Origin: Planctomycetota bacterium
GTDB taxonomy: Bacteria > Planctomycetota > Planctomycetia > Isosphaerales > Isosphaeraceae
DNA: 64,000 nucleotides
Direction: 5' to 3'
Assembly: GCA_021791715.1 (NCBI GenBank)
Contig: JAJYWB010000020.1
Coordinates: forward strand, 1-64,000
Shown here: positions 1 through 9,275 of the stretch, piece by piece
How the letters are laid out: every line of letters starts with the position of its first letter
Numbering within the stretch: the stretch's first letter is position 1
Notes under the pieces: generated by a model
Seen by the model: only the letters and a program-made list of their open reading frames with translations
Database searches by the model: none
What the model was told of the DNA's origin: nothing
Translations under genes and position numbers: made by a program

Positions 1-305
1 GACGGTATCGCCCGCGAACAATCAAAATGTTCGTGAAGCCGGCTCACCAGGAGGTTCGCCCTCCCAGAAGATCACAATCCCCGATATGTCTCATCCGGGA
101 GGGCGCGGCGCCGACCGAGCCGGCGTTTGTCAACATCAACAAATAAAAGCCGGCTCACCAGGAGGTTCGCCCTCCCAGAAGAGTTCGCCGATCCAACCGG
201 GATTGACCGCGAACAATCAAAATGTTCGTGAAGCCGGCTCACCAGGAGGTTCGCCCTCCCAGACAAGTTCGCCCTCCCAGATCGGCACGCCCACACAGAA
301 GAGTT
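1..305. repeat. Cluster of palindromic GGCTCACC...CCCTCCC repeats
   Basis: A 27-bp core (GGCTCACCAGG...TTCGCCCTCCC) occurs at 41-67, 152-178 and 236-262. The first and third copies lie in a longer direct repeat (about 12-68 and 207-263) with a period of 196 bp, close to the unit length of the large array at 60-62 kb, which uses the same core. All reading frames through it give low-complexity GRANLLVSR or GEPPGEP-like peptides, so I treat it as non-coding repeat DNA. It probably continues to the left of the window. Confidence 0.75.
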
Positions 306-922
306 CGCCGATGAAAACGAATTCGTCGATGAATTCGGAATCGCGAAACCAAAGGAATTCGACTTCGCGTAAGCACAACGCGTCGAAACGCGCCGCGCCG
401 AGACCAAAAACGCCGCCTTTACTCGAATCAATCACGAATCGACGTCGCCTTGAGGAATACACCCGAGGCGAAATCTTCGAGCGAAACCTCGCTTCGGCGA
501 CGCTCGACTTCGCGATGATTCCACGACCGTGACGTTCGCTTAATCCAAATGCTTGATCAACAACGCAACGAGCCCGGGTGATCGCGAGATCGCGCCGGGA
601 TGATCTTTGACAATTCGCATGTATGATCAAGCGAGCGGAGACGTGCTCGGGAATGTTCGTCACAAATTCGACGGCCTTCCCGACACGTCCCCCTCGCCAG
701 GAGTTTCTCCGAGCGCTTCGTGATTTCAAACCAATTTCGGCTTTGAGCGAAATCGTCGGAAGCATCGACTCACGTTCTCGGCCGATTCGGGCTCGCTCGC
801 AACGCTTCGCAAACGCTCACACGGATTAATCCATCGCGTTCTTCGAAACCTTCGCTTATCATGTTCCTTTCGATCCCGCCCCGGGCGCCACGCGAAAGCA
901 TTCTTATCTTTTAAGGTTTCAT
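306..922. other. Gene-free stretch upstream of the deacylase
   Basis: Open frames exist on both strands but their translations are Arg/Ser-rich and resemble no family, as expected for random frames in this TCGA-rich DNA. No tRNA, clear hairpin or promoter was recognised. The stretch presumably holds the promoter of the deacylase gene starting at 923. Confidence 0.5.
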
Positions 923-2485
923 ATGATATACGATATCATTCTTCGAGGCGGTATGGTGATCGACGGCACGGGAGGGCCGCCGTTTCGCGCCGATGTGGCG
1001 ATTCTGGAAAGTATGATCGCCGAGATCGGTCGGCTCGAAGGCGCCGAGGCGCGACGAACGATCGACGCCGGTGGGTTGTTTGTCGTTCCCGGGTTCATCG
1101 ACGCTCACGTGCACGGCGATTTGATGCTTCTCGCCGATCCGATCCACCTTCCCGCGCTCCGTCAAGGGGTGACGACGTACATCATCGGCCAAGACGGCAG
1201 CGCGTTCGCCCCCGGCGGTCCCAAAACGCTCGATTATATGAGGCGATACACCGCGGGATTCAACGGCGATCCTCCCGAGGTCGCGTGCGATTGGGGATCG
1301 GTCGACGAGTATTTGAGCCGGTTCGATCGAACGACGGCTCTCAACGTCGCGTTCTTGATTCCCAACGGTAACGTTCGGCTCGAGGTGATCGGCCACGATC
1401 CCAGGCCCGCGACCGACGACGATCTCAAGGCGATGAGGAGGATCGTCCGCGAAGGGATGGACGCGGGAGCGGTCGGTTTATCCACAGGTCTTGATTATAT
1501 ACCGAGCCGATACGCCGACGCGCGCGAGATCGCGGCGCTTTGCGAGGAGATCGTTCCGTTCGACGGCGTGTACGTGACGCATATGCGAGGTTACGGTCCT
1601 CTCGCCCCCGTCGGCATGGAGGAGGTGTATGAGATCGCTCGGCTTTCGGGGGTCGCTTCTCATATCTCGCACTATAACGGACAAGCCGACGTCCTTTTGC
1701 CTCTGATCGATAAAGGTTTAGCGAAAGGTTATGATCTTACGTTTGATACGTATCCTTATCTCGCGGGAAGTACGATTTTGGGGATGATCGCGCTTCCGCC
1801 GTGGGTTCAGGAGGGGGGCGTCGACGCGACGCTCGATCGTCTCGCCGATCGTTCGATCCGCGATCGGCTTGAGCGCGACTGGTTTTCGCAACCGATGCCG
1901 TATTCGCTCGAACAAGTGCGGTTGGGGATGATCGCCGATCCCGCGTTCCGCGTCCACGAGGGGATGTCGCTTACCGAAGCCGCCTTGCAAGCGGGACTGG
2001 CGCCGGGAGAATACGTTTGCGAGGTTTTGCTCGCGTCGAAGATGGCGGTGGGTGTCGTCGTCAACCGTCACGGCGATCGAACCGACGACGACGTCCGCGC
2101 GATCCTTCGTCATCCGTCTCACATGGCGGGATCGGATGGTATATTCATCGGTGGATTTCCTCATCCGAGAGGTTGGGGAGCGTTCGCGCGGTATCTCGGC
2201 AGGCACACGCGCGAGCTCCGCGATTACGACTGGCCGACCGCGATCACGCACCTGTCGACACACGCGGCTCGGCGTTATCGGCTGTTTGATCGCGGCGTTC
2301 TTCGACCCGGTTTCGTCGCCGATATCGCGGTTTTCGATCCCGAGACCGTGACCGACCGATCGACCTACGCCGCGGGGCGCGTTCTCGCCGAAGGCGTTTC
2401 GCACGTTCTCGTCAACGGCGTTCCCGTGCTTGAAAACGGCGAACCGACGGGTGAAACCCCGGGCAGGGCGCTCCGTCGAGGATAA
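923..2485 (+). CDS. N-acyl-D-amino-acid deacylase family amidohydrolase
   Basis: The 520-residue product matches the amidohydrolase superfamily, D-aminoacylase/dihydroorotase-like branch, in length and order of motifs. It starts with a small beta domain (DIILRGGMVIDGTGG). Next come the metal-binding HVH at about residue 60 in GFIDAHVHGD, a THMRGYG strand near 220, SHISHYNG near 248, DTYPYLAGST near 275 and the conserved Asp of GSDG near 405. The C-terminal beta-sandwich closes the chain (GFVADIAVFDP). The family hydrolyses N-acyl-D-amino acids to D-amino acids and acyl groups using one or two metals. The exact substrate cannot be told from sequence. No signal peptide is visible, so it is probably cytoplasmic. 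It stands alone on the plus strand, so its physiological partner is unknown. Confidence 0.85.
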   Translation: MIYDIILRGGMVIDGTGGPPFRADVAILESMIAEIGRLEGAEARRTIDAGGLFVVPGFIDAHVHGDLMLLADPIHLPALRQGVTTYIIGQDGSAFAPGGPKTLDYMRRYTAGFNGDPPEVACDWGSVDEYLSRFDRTTALNVAFLIPNGNVRLEVIGHDPRPATDDDLKAMRRIVREGMDAGAVGLSTGLDYIPSRYADAREIAALCEEIVPFDGVYVTHMRGYGPLAPVGMEEVYEIARLSGVASHISHYNGQADVLLPLIDKGLAKGYDLTFDTYPYLAGSTILGMIALPPWVQEGGVDATLDRLADRSIRDRLERDWFSQPMPYSLEQVRLGMIADPAFRVHEGMSLTEAALQAGLAPGEYVCEVLLASKMAVGVVVNRHGDRTDDDVRAILRHPSHMAGSDGIFIGGFPHPRGWGAFARYLGRHTRELRDYDWPTAITHLSTHAARRYRLFDRGVLRPGFVADIAVFDPETVTDRSTYAAGRVLAEGVSHVLVNGVPVLENGEPTGETPGRALRRG

Positions 2486-2716
2486 ATCCAATCGGGTTCA
2501 AAAAAATCGAGACTTCGACGAGACGATCGGGATTCGTGGAAAATGCTTTACGACCGCACGATTTTCCGGACGTGATCGATCGGTATTTGAAACATGCGTT
2601 TTTGATTGCGGAGGTTGATTCCGAGCGATTCGCGCGATATCGTGAACGCATGGATCGAGCGGTCGTCTCGATCTTCCCGAAACACGCCGATCCGCGGAAC
2701 CATCGAGAAGAGATCT

Positions 2717-3961
2717 ATGTACACGTTTGAGATAAAGCTCGCGCGCAAACTTGGCGAGAAGGTCGACGAACTCGTCTCGCGCGAGTCGATCAAGTCGATC
2801 GCTTCGTTACCCGTTTTTTCGATCTTCAAGATCCCGTCCGACGGAATCCGGTTGAGCGAACCCGAGTTCGACGGTTCGGGTTGGGTTCACCGAGGTTCGA
2901 TCGCTTTTCAGACCGATCAGACCGATCGCGACGGTTCTTACGCCTACGAAATGAAACGGATTCGAGATCGTCTCGACGAGTCGATCCGGCGTACGCGACC
3001 GGGAGACGCTCCCTGGTTTGTCGACGATCGCTTGCAGAACGACGACGAATCGATGGGCGCATCGAATCGTGTTGTGAAACAATCAATTGACGCTGAAACG
3101 ATCTCGGAAGATAGCGCGACGGTCGTCGCGGCGATCGAAATTCCCTCTGTTCAACGCGAGAAATCGGTCGAGCCGATTTCACAGAGCGACTCATCGTGGA
3201 ACGCGGTCGCGGGGTCGATCGCGGCGGCGGAGGCCGAGACGAGCGATTATCCGCAAACGAATGCGCTTGCATCTGATTCAACGACCGAGCCTCCCACGCG
3301 GGAGATGAACGTCGAGCCGGAGCCCGCGGCGGTTTCGACCGCGATCGTTTACGATTCTCACCGAGTTCCCGATGCGCCCTCCCCGCCGCCGAGTGTGATC
3401 TCTCTTGAACCTGCTCGCACGAGGGCCGACGAAACCGCGACGAAGTTTCAAACCGAGCCTAGCGATCCACCTCGGATCGAGCCGGAAGAGTCGCGTCGAG
3501 CCGATCCCGCGGAAAATGTGTCGGCAAAGGTCGCGTGGCATCGTTCTGATGAAACGAACAAGATCGAGGAATTGAACGACGATTTGGCGGACGATTCGGC
3601 GGAGAACGAATCGTCGGCCGATCTCGAAGAATCCCCGGCGGGTTCCAGCGAGCGCAGGCCTCGTTCGTCGACGAATTCGATCGATAAAAGCCTCCGCCGC
3701 GCCGTGCGCGATTTCAAAATCGCCGCCGATCCGATTCGGCTCAAAACGATGATCCTGCTGAGCGAAGGAGAACGGAACGTCACGCGGCTTTGTTCCGATC
3801 TCGGCGATTTCACCCAGCCCGCGGTCAGTCATCATCTGGCGCTGATGCGTAACGCCGATTTGGTCGAGTCGCGACGCGACGGAAAAAACATCATCTATTC
3901 ATTAACCGATCAGGGGCGAGTGCTTGTGGACGTCGTTAAAACGTATTACAAACCCGAATGA
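2717..3961 (+). CDS. Long disordered protein with C-terminal ArsR-type winged helix
   Basis: The start at 2717 has a purine-rich GAGAAGAG just upstream and a better N-terminus than the upstream in-frame ATG at 2606. The 414-residue product has a small folded-looking N-terminus (MYTFEIKLARKLGEKVDEL), about 220 residues rich in Glu, Asp, Ser, Arg and Pro that look disordered, and a typical ArsR-family winged helix in the last 90 residues (DPIRLKTMILLSEGERNVTRL, QPAVSHHLALMRNADLVESR, IIYSLTDQGR). The DNA-recognition helix is intact. No Cys pair of the classical arsenic/zinc sensors is seen in the winged helix, so metal sensing is not supported. ArsR-family regulators are usually about 100-120 residues, so the large acidic extension is odd. 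It lies convergent with the phosphoesterase gene. Confidence 0.7.
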   Translation: MYTFEIKLARKLGEKVDELVSRESIKSIASLPVFSIFKIPSDGIRLSEPEFDGSGWVHRGSIAFQTDQTDRDGSYAYEMKRIRDRLDESIRRTRPGDAPWFVDDRLQNDDESMGASNRVVKQSIDAETISEDSATVVAAIEIPSVQREKSVEPISQSDSSWNAVAGSIAAAEAETSDYPQTNALASDSTTEPPTREMNVEPEPAAVSTAIVYDSHRVPDAPSPPPSVISLEPARTRADETATKFQTEPSDPPRIEPEESRRADPAENVSAKVAWHRSDETNKIEELNDDLADDSAENESSADLEESPAGSSERRPRSSTNSIDKSLRRAVRDFKIAADPIRLKTMILLSEGERNVTRLCSDLGDFTQPAVSHHLALMRNADLVESRRDGKNIIYSLTDQGRVLVDVVKTYYKPE

Positions 3962-4025
3962 TCGGGGCAAGCGTGGACGATTGTTATGAAAAGGCGATCT
4001 ACAATGTAATGTGTTTGATCGCCGA

Positions 4026-6518
4026 TCAATCGTCGTCGTGGTCGACCGATCCGGGGCGTTCGCCGGGCCGAGCGGGGTAGGGGCGTGTTCCGCGGAACAG
4101 GCTGTGCCAGATCACGCGGTTGAGGACGTAAGAATCGGGTCCGTCGATCTTGCTCCAATCGAGCGCGAGCGATTGATCGCGCCAAAATCGGTCGAGCTCG
4201 GACATCGCCGCGCCCGCGATGTTGCGTTCGTCAAGGGGGACGTTGTTCGGGGTCGAAACGTACGGAGTCGCGTCGATCGAATCGGTGAAACAAGCGGTCA
4301 TCGGCTCGGAGACCGCGTCGAATTTGTTCATCGGATCGAGGCCGAGGATCATTTCAATCGATCGGATCATGTTGGTTTGCGTGTAAAACGTCGAATCGAC
4401 GAATCGTCTTTTCACATAAGGAGATATCGCCATGTAGACCGTGCGATGGCCGTCGACGTGATCGGGCCCCGATTGCGCGTCGTCCTCGACGACGAAAATG
4501 CACGTCTCGCGCCATTTGGGTCCGTGCGAGACCGCGTCGACGACCCTGCCGAGCGCCAGATCGTTGTCGGCCATCATCGCGCGCGGGCTCGGATATTTGG
4601 GATCGAGCCCCTCGCTGTGATCGCACGGAAGGCTCAAAATCGTCAGATCGGGAACCGAGTCTTTTTTGCAAAATTCTTGATATTCTTTGATAAAAACATC
4701 GGCTCTAAATTGATCGCTTTGGAGGAGCGGCCAGTAGTGGACCTCGCGGTTGATGTAAGGCCGAAGGCCGTCGACGGTCGTGTTCGCGGTGAACTTGAAC
4801 TTGCCGCCGCCGTTTTTCCGATCCTCCCAAACCTCGAACCAGTCTTTCGGTTTGGGATCGAATCCAGCGAGTTCGTTGTCGCAGAATTCGCCGTAGACGC
4901 GGATCGACTTATGTTTTTTCGCCGCGGCGTCCCAAAGCGCTCCCGTGTGCGCGATCGACATCGGGTCGTCGCCGTCGTCGGCGTACGTGCGAGAATAACC
5001 GACATAAAAATGTTCGAGATAATCGTTCGCCAAACATTGCGTCGACCAGGCGTGGCCGTCGGCGCTGTTCGTCCCGCTCACGTACGCGTCGTCGAAAAGA
5101 GTGAACTCGCGGGCGATCTTGCGGTGATTCGGCATCACCTTCTCGCCAAGGCTGCAAAGCTTTGCCTCGCCGTTACCGATCGGTAAATCGCCGAAAACTT
5201 CGTCATAAGTGCGGTTTTCTTTAATAATATAAATCACATGCTTAATGGCGCCGTTATATACCTTGAGATCGGGTCGACGCGGATCGGCGTTCCAGCGGTT
5301 GTTCCGCGCGACGATCGCGGTCTCGGCGGCGAGATCGCGCGATAAATCGACGACCGTCGCGGTTCCCTGAAAATCGTGCGCGTTGCCCGGTTTGCCCAAA
5401 AGTACGTTTCGCACCGATCCGTTACCTTTAGTGTTGAGCACATAAGCCTCTTTGCCATCTTTCGAGAGCGCGATCGCGGTCGGGAAATAACCCGCGTGGC
5501 GGAATCCCCGCACCTTACCGGTCGGCAGGTCGATCTCGGCGATCGCGTTGTCGCCTCCGTCGGCGACGAAAAGCGTCGTTCCTCGAATCGCGAGCGCGTT
5601 CGGCATGCCTCCCAGCACGCGAAGCTTCCCCCACGCGAGCGGAATCGTCCGGTCGAGCGTTCCGTTCGCGATTTCGATCTCGACGACGGTGTCGCTCATG
5701 GCGCACGCGACATAAGCTTTACCCGAGGCGACGACGATCGCGGTCGGATGAATACCGACTTCAATATGTTTCGTTATTCCTGTTTTTCGATCGATGATTG
5801 AAACGCTACCCGAAGCGGGGGCGCCTCGATCGTCGACGACGACTTCGAGCTTCTGACTCTTCGCGGTCCGATCGCCCGGTTTAGGGATTCTTCCCCCCCA
5901 ATCGCTGACGATCAAATAACGTTCATCCTCGGATAACCTGGGCTCGAAGGGCAACGTTTGAACGGGGTGTTCGCGAACGATCGTCCCCTTCGCCGCGTCG
6001 ATCTCGACGACCGCGTTTCGATTCGCCGCGGCTACGAACAGCGTCGATCCGTCGCGGGTGAGCGTCATCCCGCCGGGAACGGGATTGCCCTCCGCGGTCG
6101 CCGGCGAGACCGAGATCTTGCGATCCGGAATCAGCTTTTTATTCGCATACAAAAACGTTTGGATATGGCCTTTGGAGGTCGAAGCGAAGAGCGTACGACC
6201 GTCGGGAGACCAGACGAGCCCGCGAAAACCCGCGTCCGAGCCGAGCGGCGCCGAGCTTTCCTTGATCACTCCCGATCGATTCGCCAGGAAAACGTTGGTT
6301 TTATTGAGAATCGCGAAGAATTCTCCCGTGGGATGAAGCGCGAGATCGATCGGCCTGCCGTCGAACGCGATCGAATCCCCCTCGATCCGTTGACCAGACG
6401 ATACAAGAAACGATCCGTCGGGCTGTCGGCCCATCCAAACCGTCGACAACCGAGCCGCTCCGACGATTGCGAGTGCGACGACGATCGCCGCCGTCGCCGC
6501 GAGTCCGACGCGATTCAT
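4026..6518 (-). CDS. Secreted YVTN-type beta-propeller / phosphoesterase fusion
   Basis: The 830-residue product begins with a hydrophobic segment (AATAAIVVALAIVGAARL), probably a signal peptide or anchor. Residues about 45-400 contain repeated strands with YVTN/NHL-propeller phrases such as LALHPTGEF, VWSPDGRTLF, VSIIDRKTG and FVADGGDNAI. From about residue 430 it has the hallmark IYIIKENRTYDEVFGD of the phosphoesterase (phospholipase C/acid phosphatase) superfamily, followed by GTNSADGHAW, a central block with CDHSEGL, and VVEDDAQSGPDHVDGHR with metal-ligand-like Asp and His. This matches the known bifunctional YncE/alkaline-phosphatase-like architecture. Its likely role is hydrolysis of phosphoesters outside the cytoplasm. 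The substrate is unknown. It stands alone on the minus strand. Confidence 0.85.
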   Translation of the reverse strand: MNRVGLAATAAIVVALAIVGAARLSTVWMGRQPDGSFLVSSGQRIEGDSIAFDGRPIDLALHPTGEFFAILNKTNVFLANRSGVIKESSAPLGSDAGFRGLVWSPDGRTLFASTSKGHIQTFLYANKKLIPDRKISVSPATAEGNPVPGGMTLTRDGSTLFVAAANRNAVVEIDAAKGTIVREHPVQTLPFEPRLSEDERYLIVSDWGGRIPKPGDRTAKSQKLEVVVDDRGAPASGSVSIIDRKTGITKHIEVGIHPTAIVVASGKAYVACAMSDTVVEIEIANGTLDRTIPLAWGKLRVLGGMPNALAIRGTTLFVADGGDNAIAEIDLPTGKVRGFRHAGYFPTAIALSKDGKEAYVLNTKGNGSVRNVLLGKPGNAHDFQGTATVVDLSRDLAAETAIVARNNRWNADPRRPDLKVYNGAIKHVIYIIKENRTYDEVFGDLPIGNGEAKLCSLGEKVMPNHRKIAREFTLFDDAYVSGTNSADGHAWSTQCLANDYLEHFYVGYSRTYADDGDDPMSIAHTGALWDAAAKKHKSIRVYGEFCDNELAGFDPKPKDWFEVWEDRKNGGGKFKFTANTTVDGLRPYINREVHYWPLLQSDQFRADVFIKEYQEFCKKDSVPDLTILSLPCDHSEGLDPKYPSPRAMMADNDLALGRVVDAVSHGPKWRETCIFVVEDDAQSGPDHVDGHRTVYMAISPYVKRRFVDSTFYTQTNMIRSIEMILGLDPMNKFDAVSEPMTACFTDSIDATPYVSTPNNVPLDERNIAGAAMSELDRFWRDQSLALDWSKIDGPDSYVLNRVIWHSLFRGTRPYPARPGERPGSVDHDDD

Positions 6519-6787
6519 CCGAATCGATCCTCCGAATTAATTACTAAGTTATATATATGTATTCTCAAGTTTGTTCGTCGAGTCGAGCTAAGATGTTAGA
6601 TTACACGAGCGACGCCTGCGAGTCGAGCGTGCACGTCGTCACACGAAAGTCGCCCGCGAGTCGAGATCGAACGGCTTGAATTCGACGTTTTAAACGATCG
6701 ACAAATCCCGGCCGAATTCGCAAGTGAATATTCAAATAAATTCGGCGCGGGATCGTGACGATACGGGTTTCGTCGGGCGGAGATCGA

Positions 6788-7912
6788 TCAATATTGATCT
6801 TGGCCGACGATTTCTCCACCGGCGCGGGTGATCAGAGCCGCCATGATTTGCACGCTGATCGTCGCTTTGATGAAACGAACCGATCCGTCGGCGAAGAGCA
6901 TGTTGGCGCCGTCGGGATGGAACGCGTAAATCTCATTATCGGTTGTGCAATTTACCATGCATGTGCCGCCGCGGTAACCGAGCGGGGTCGCGCCCGCGAG
7001 GTGGGTGAAGCTGAAAACGTCGGCCCAAGCGCCTCCGCCGCCGCTGACGGGGTTGTTCACTCCGTCGGTCGGGTTCAAGGGATAATTGGGGCCGTTCGAC
7101 GACGGATAAATGACGCGTTTCTGGTTGTAGCCGACGGGGCGAGCCGCGTCCTCGGTGACGAGTTGCGTGTTCGAGGAGCCGTCGGTGATGCTCGCGAACT
7201 TGATCGGTCCCGCGTGATACGAAACGATCACGCCGCTGCCGGGGGTGCCGTCGCCGTACATCTGAATGTAAAGCGGAGGCATTCCCACCAACTGGAGCGG
7301 GGTGTTGTGCAAGCCCGCGACCGCGACGTAATCGGTTCGGCCCCACGTTTGGGAGGGAGGATTTTGGATCGGCGGAACGTTGCCGTTGCCGTTCCAACCC
7401 CAATTGGTGTTGAAGTAATTGATCGCGGGGGGCGCGGGGCTCGACGGACAGAGGAACGTGTTGATCACAGTCGAATACGCGCTCGATTGACCGACTCCGA
7501 CGAACATGTTCGACGGAGGGTTGCCGAACACGGGAGGAACGTTCATTTGATCATAGCAAGATAGAGACAGGTTGATCGCGTTGAAGACGTTTTGCTGATC
7601 CATAAACGGCAACAACTGCGACATGTAGCTGAGGGGTTCGTAGGGATTGGTCATTTGCGCGTCGGGATCGGGATCGGCGACGGCGAGAGGCCCCGAGGAA
7701 TACCAGGGAAACCGGCCCCTCGCGCTTTCGAAGTTCATCGTCGCCAGGCCGATTTGCTTGAGGTTGTTTGAGCATTGCGCCCTGCGGGCGGCCTCGCGAG
7801 CCTGTTGCACCGCGGGGAGAAGCAGAGCGATCAGAACCGAGATGATCGCCATCACGACCAGCAGTTCTATCAACGTGAAACCGTGTCGGCGATTCTTGAC
7901 AACTTGTCGCAT
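6788..7912 (-). CDS. DUF1559 domain protein with type IV prepilin-like N-terminus
   Basis: The 374-residue product carries a textbook prepilin cleavage/methylation motif near its start ([18 protein letters not shown]), with Gly before Phe and Glu at +5, then a hydrophobic helix and the family phrase [20 protein letters not shown]. The C-terminal half has the DUF1559 signature [19 protein letters not shown]. Planctomycetes encode many such pseudopilin-like proteins. They are thought to be surface or periplasmic, but their function is not established. The gene lies 144 bp downstream of a small lipoprotein gene on the same strand and is probably co-transcribed with it. No prepilin peptidase or secretion ATPase gene is nearby. 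Confidence 0.92.
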   Translation of the reverse strand: MRQVVKNRRHGFTLIELLVVMAIISVLIALLLPAVQQAREAARRAQCSNNLKQIGLATMNFESARGRFPWYSSGPLAVADPDPDAQMTNPYEPLSYMSQLLPFMDQQNVFNAINLSLSCYDQMNVPPVFGNPPSNMFVGVGQSSAYSTVINTFLCPSSPAPPAINYFNTNWGWNGNGNVPPIQNPPSQTWGRTDYVAVAGLHNTPLQLVGMPPLYIQMYGDGTPGSGVIVSYHAGPIKFASITDGSSNTQLVTEDAARPVGYNQKRVIYPSSNGPNYPLNPTDGVNNPVSGGGGAWADVFSFTHLAGATPLGYRGGTCMVNCTTDNEIYAFHPDGANMLFADGSVRFIKATISVQIMAALITRAGGEIVGQDQY

Positions 7913-8056
7913 GAAAGACGCTCCGTGGAGAATGCTGTGAAAACCGATCGATAAATTCTTGCGAAAGCGCGATCCCTCGCCGGTTGAAGTCGAGACGTTC
8001 CTCGTTCTCGATGTTTGAAATCGGTCGACTCTTCGATCTCGAACGACGAGATCGGC

Positions 8057-8545
8057 TCATTCCTTCAGATCGAACGGCGGCAGACTGTTCGATCGCGGTT
8101 TGACCTCGGCGGTGAGCAGAGGCTTTGAAAGATTTGCATATTTACATTTGAACTTATCGGGAGGCGTGTGTGTTTTGAGTTTATTGGGATTCAATTGTTT
8201 GTTTTTCTTGCCCGAGTTCAGCGCCGCGGGGTCGGGACGATCGGCGGGGTCGCGGTATTCGACGAGGACGTTGTATTCGCCCGGCAGAGCTCCGAAGCCC
8301 CAATCGCCGCTTTGAAGGTGAAACGTGCCGTCGGCCTCGACCGTCGCCTGAGCGAGCGGAGGGGCGGGTTTGGGAGGCGGATTCGGAACCGTTTTGGGGT
8401 GAAAGTAAACGTTCGCTCCGACCGCGGGCTTGCCGTCGTAAAGCACCTTCCCCGAGACCGGTACGAGCCCGTGCTTGTCGCCGCACGAGACGAAAAACGT
8501 CGAACAAATCAATCCGATCGCGATCTTTGATGCGTTTGTTCTCAT
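8057..8545 (-). CDS. Small lipoprotein with carboxypeptidase-regulatory-like fold
   Basis: The 162-residue product has a short N-terminal hydrophobic segment ending at Cys21 (STFFVSCGDKHG). This resembles a lipobox, although the -1 and -3 residues are not ideal. The mature part starts with VPVSGKVLYDGKPAVGANV, the usual opening of transthyretin-like/carboxypeptidase-regulatory domains found in many planctomycete lipoproteins. ATVEADGTFHLQSG and LPGEYNVLVEY follow. Such proteins commonly sit beside DUF1559 genes, as here, with the DUF1559 gene 144 bp downstream. Function is unknown; I infer an exported structural or cell-surface role. Confidence 0.8.
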   Translation of the reverse strand: MRTNASKIAIGLICSTFFVSCGDKHGLVPVSGKVLYDGKPAVGANVYFHPKTVPNPPPKPAPPLAQATVEADGTFHLQSGDWGFGALPGEYNVLVEYRDPADRPDPAALNSGKKNKQLNPNKLKTHTPPDKFKCKYANLSKPLLTAEVKPRSNSLPPFDLKE

Positions 8546-8682
8546 GATAATCTCCCGATATATCGAGGCGGCTCGAAGTCGCCGCGGGCGCGACGCACGT
8601 TCCGGCGACTTCGACCGAACGTGAGGGAGAATTTATCCGGCGATTCCTCGACTATGATGACGAGATATTGAATCTCTCGTGA

Positions 8683-8714
8683 ATTTCACCGATCCGAGAC
8701 GGAATCGGTGAAAT
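8683..8714. terminator. Strong hairpin, possible terminator of the SDR-GH51-cupin run
   Basis: An 11-bp perfect stem (ATTTCACCGAT at 8683-8693 with ATCGGTGAAAT at 8704-8714) is extended inward by CCG/CGG with one bulged base. It lies 127 bp beyond the cupin stop codon on the minus strand. A clear T-run is lacking, so its role as an intrinsic terminator is uncertain. It could instead protect an mRNA 3' end. Confidence 0.45.
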
Positions 8715-8840
8715 CCATGTTTCAGCACGATGAAGAATATGAAGCGGACGTGTCGAATTTAAAATGATGGATCAATTCGATTCGTGCGATCGAGTCGATG
8801 ACGGTCGACGATCGATTCGATCGATGTAACGTTATTCTTA

Positions 8841-9206
8841 TCATTCTTGATCGCGCCGAGCGGTCTCGAGCGTGAACGCCGGAACGCAGACCGCGAGATA
8901 TTCGGCGCCCTCGGGATCGGGGGTCGCGTATTGGACGCGTTCGCCGCGGCCGACGACGATCGCCTGCCCCTCGCGAACGTCGATCACCCCGTTTTGATGA
9001 ATCACCCGCAAGAGCCCTCGGAGCACGATCGTGTATTCGTCGAATTCGGGGGTTTGAGCGGGCTCGATCCACCCCCCGGGGCTCCTCATATGCGCGACGC
9101 TGATCGTGGAATCGCCCGAATTGACGACGCCCACGAATTCGTCGATGAGTTTGGGTTTGTTCCCCGCCGAGGCGATCCGAGTCGCGCTCGCAATCAATCT
9201 GGGCAT
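8841..9206 (-). CDS. Single-domain cupin protein
   Basis: The start at 9206 is preferred over one at 9236 because TGGAG lies seven bases upstream of it. The roughly 121-residue product reads as a small cupin: a first barrel motif around EPAQTPEFDEYTIVLRG, a turn with INVREGQ-like sequence (VIDVREGQAIVVGRGERV) and a closing strand (GAEYLAVCVPAF). The first motif lacks the usual two His of metal cupins, which weakens any enzymatic claim. It may bind a small ligand. It lies 69 bp downstream of the GH51 gene on the same strand, so it is plausibly part of a sugar-related unit. Confidence 0.75.
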   Translation of the reverse strand: MPRLIASATRIASAGNKPKLIDEFVGVVNSGDSTISVAHMRSPGGWIEPAQTPEFDEYTIVLRGLLRVIHQNGVIDVREGQAIVVGRGERVQYATPDPEGAEYLAVCVPAFTLETARRDQE

Positions 9207-9275
9207 CGATCGCTCCAGGTGAGTTAACGGTTCCATACGATTCCGAACGAAACACGCGCGGCTCGCACGGATGAA

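Noticed and set aside
86..765. Open frames on both strands near the left edge
   Set aside because: They overlap each other, include the repeat core and give Arg/Ser-rich translations without family resemblance.
5376..6599. Long plus-strand frames opposite the phosphoesterase gene
   Set aside because: They are antisense shadows of a clearly recognised gene, Arg/Asp-rich and without motifs.
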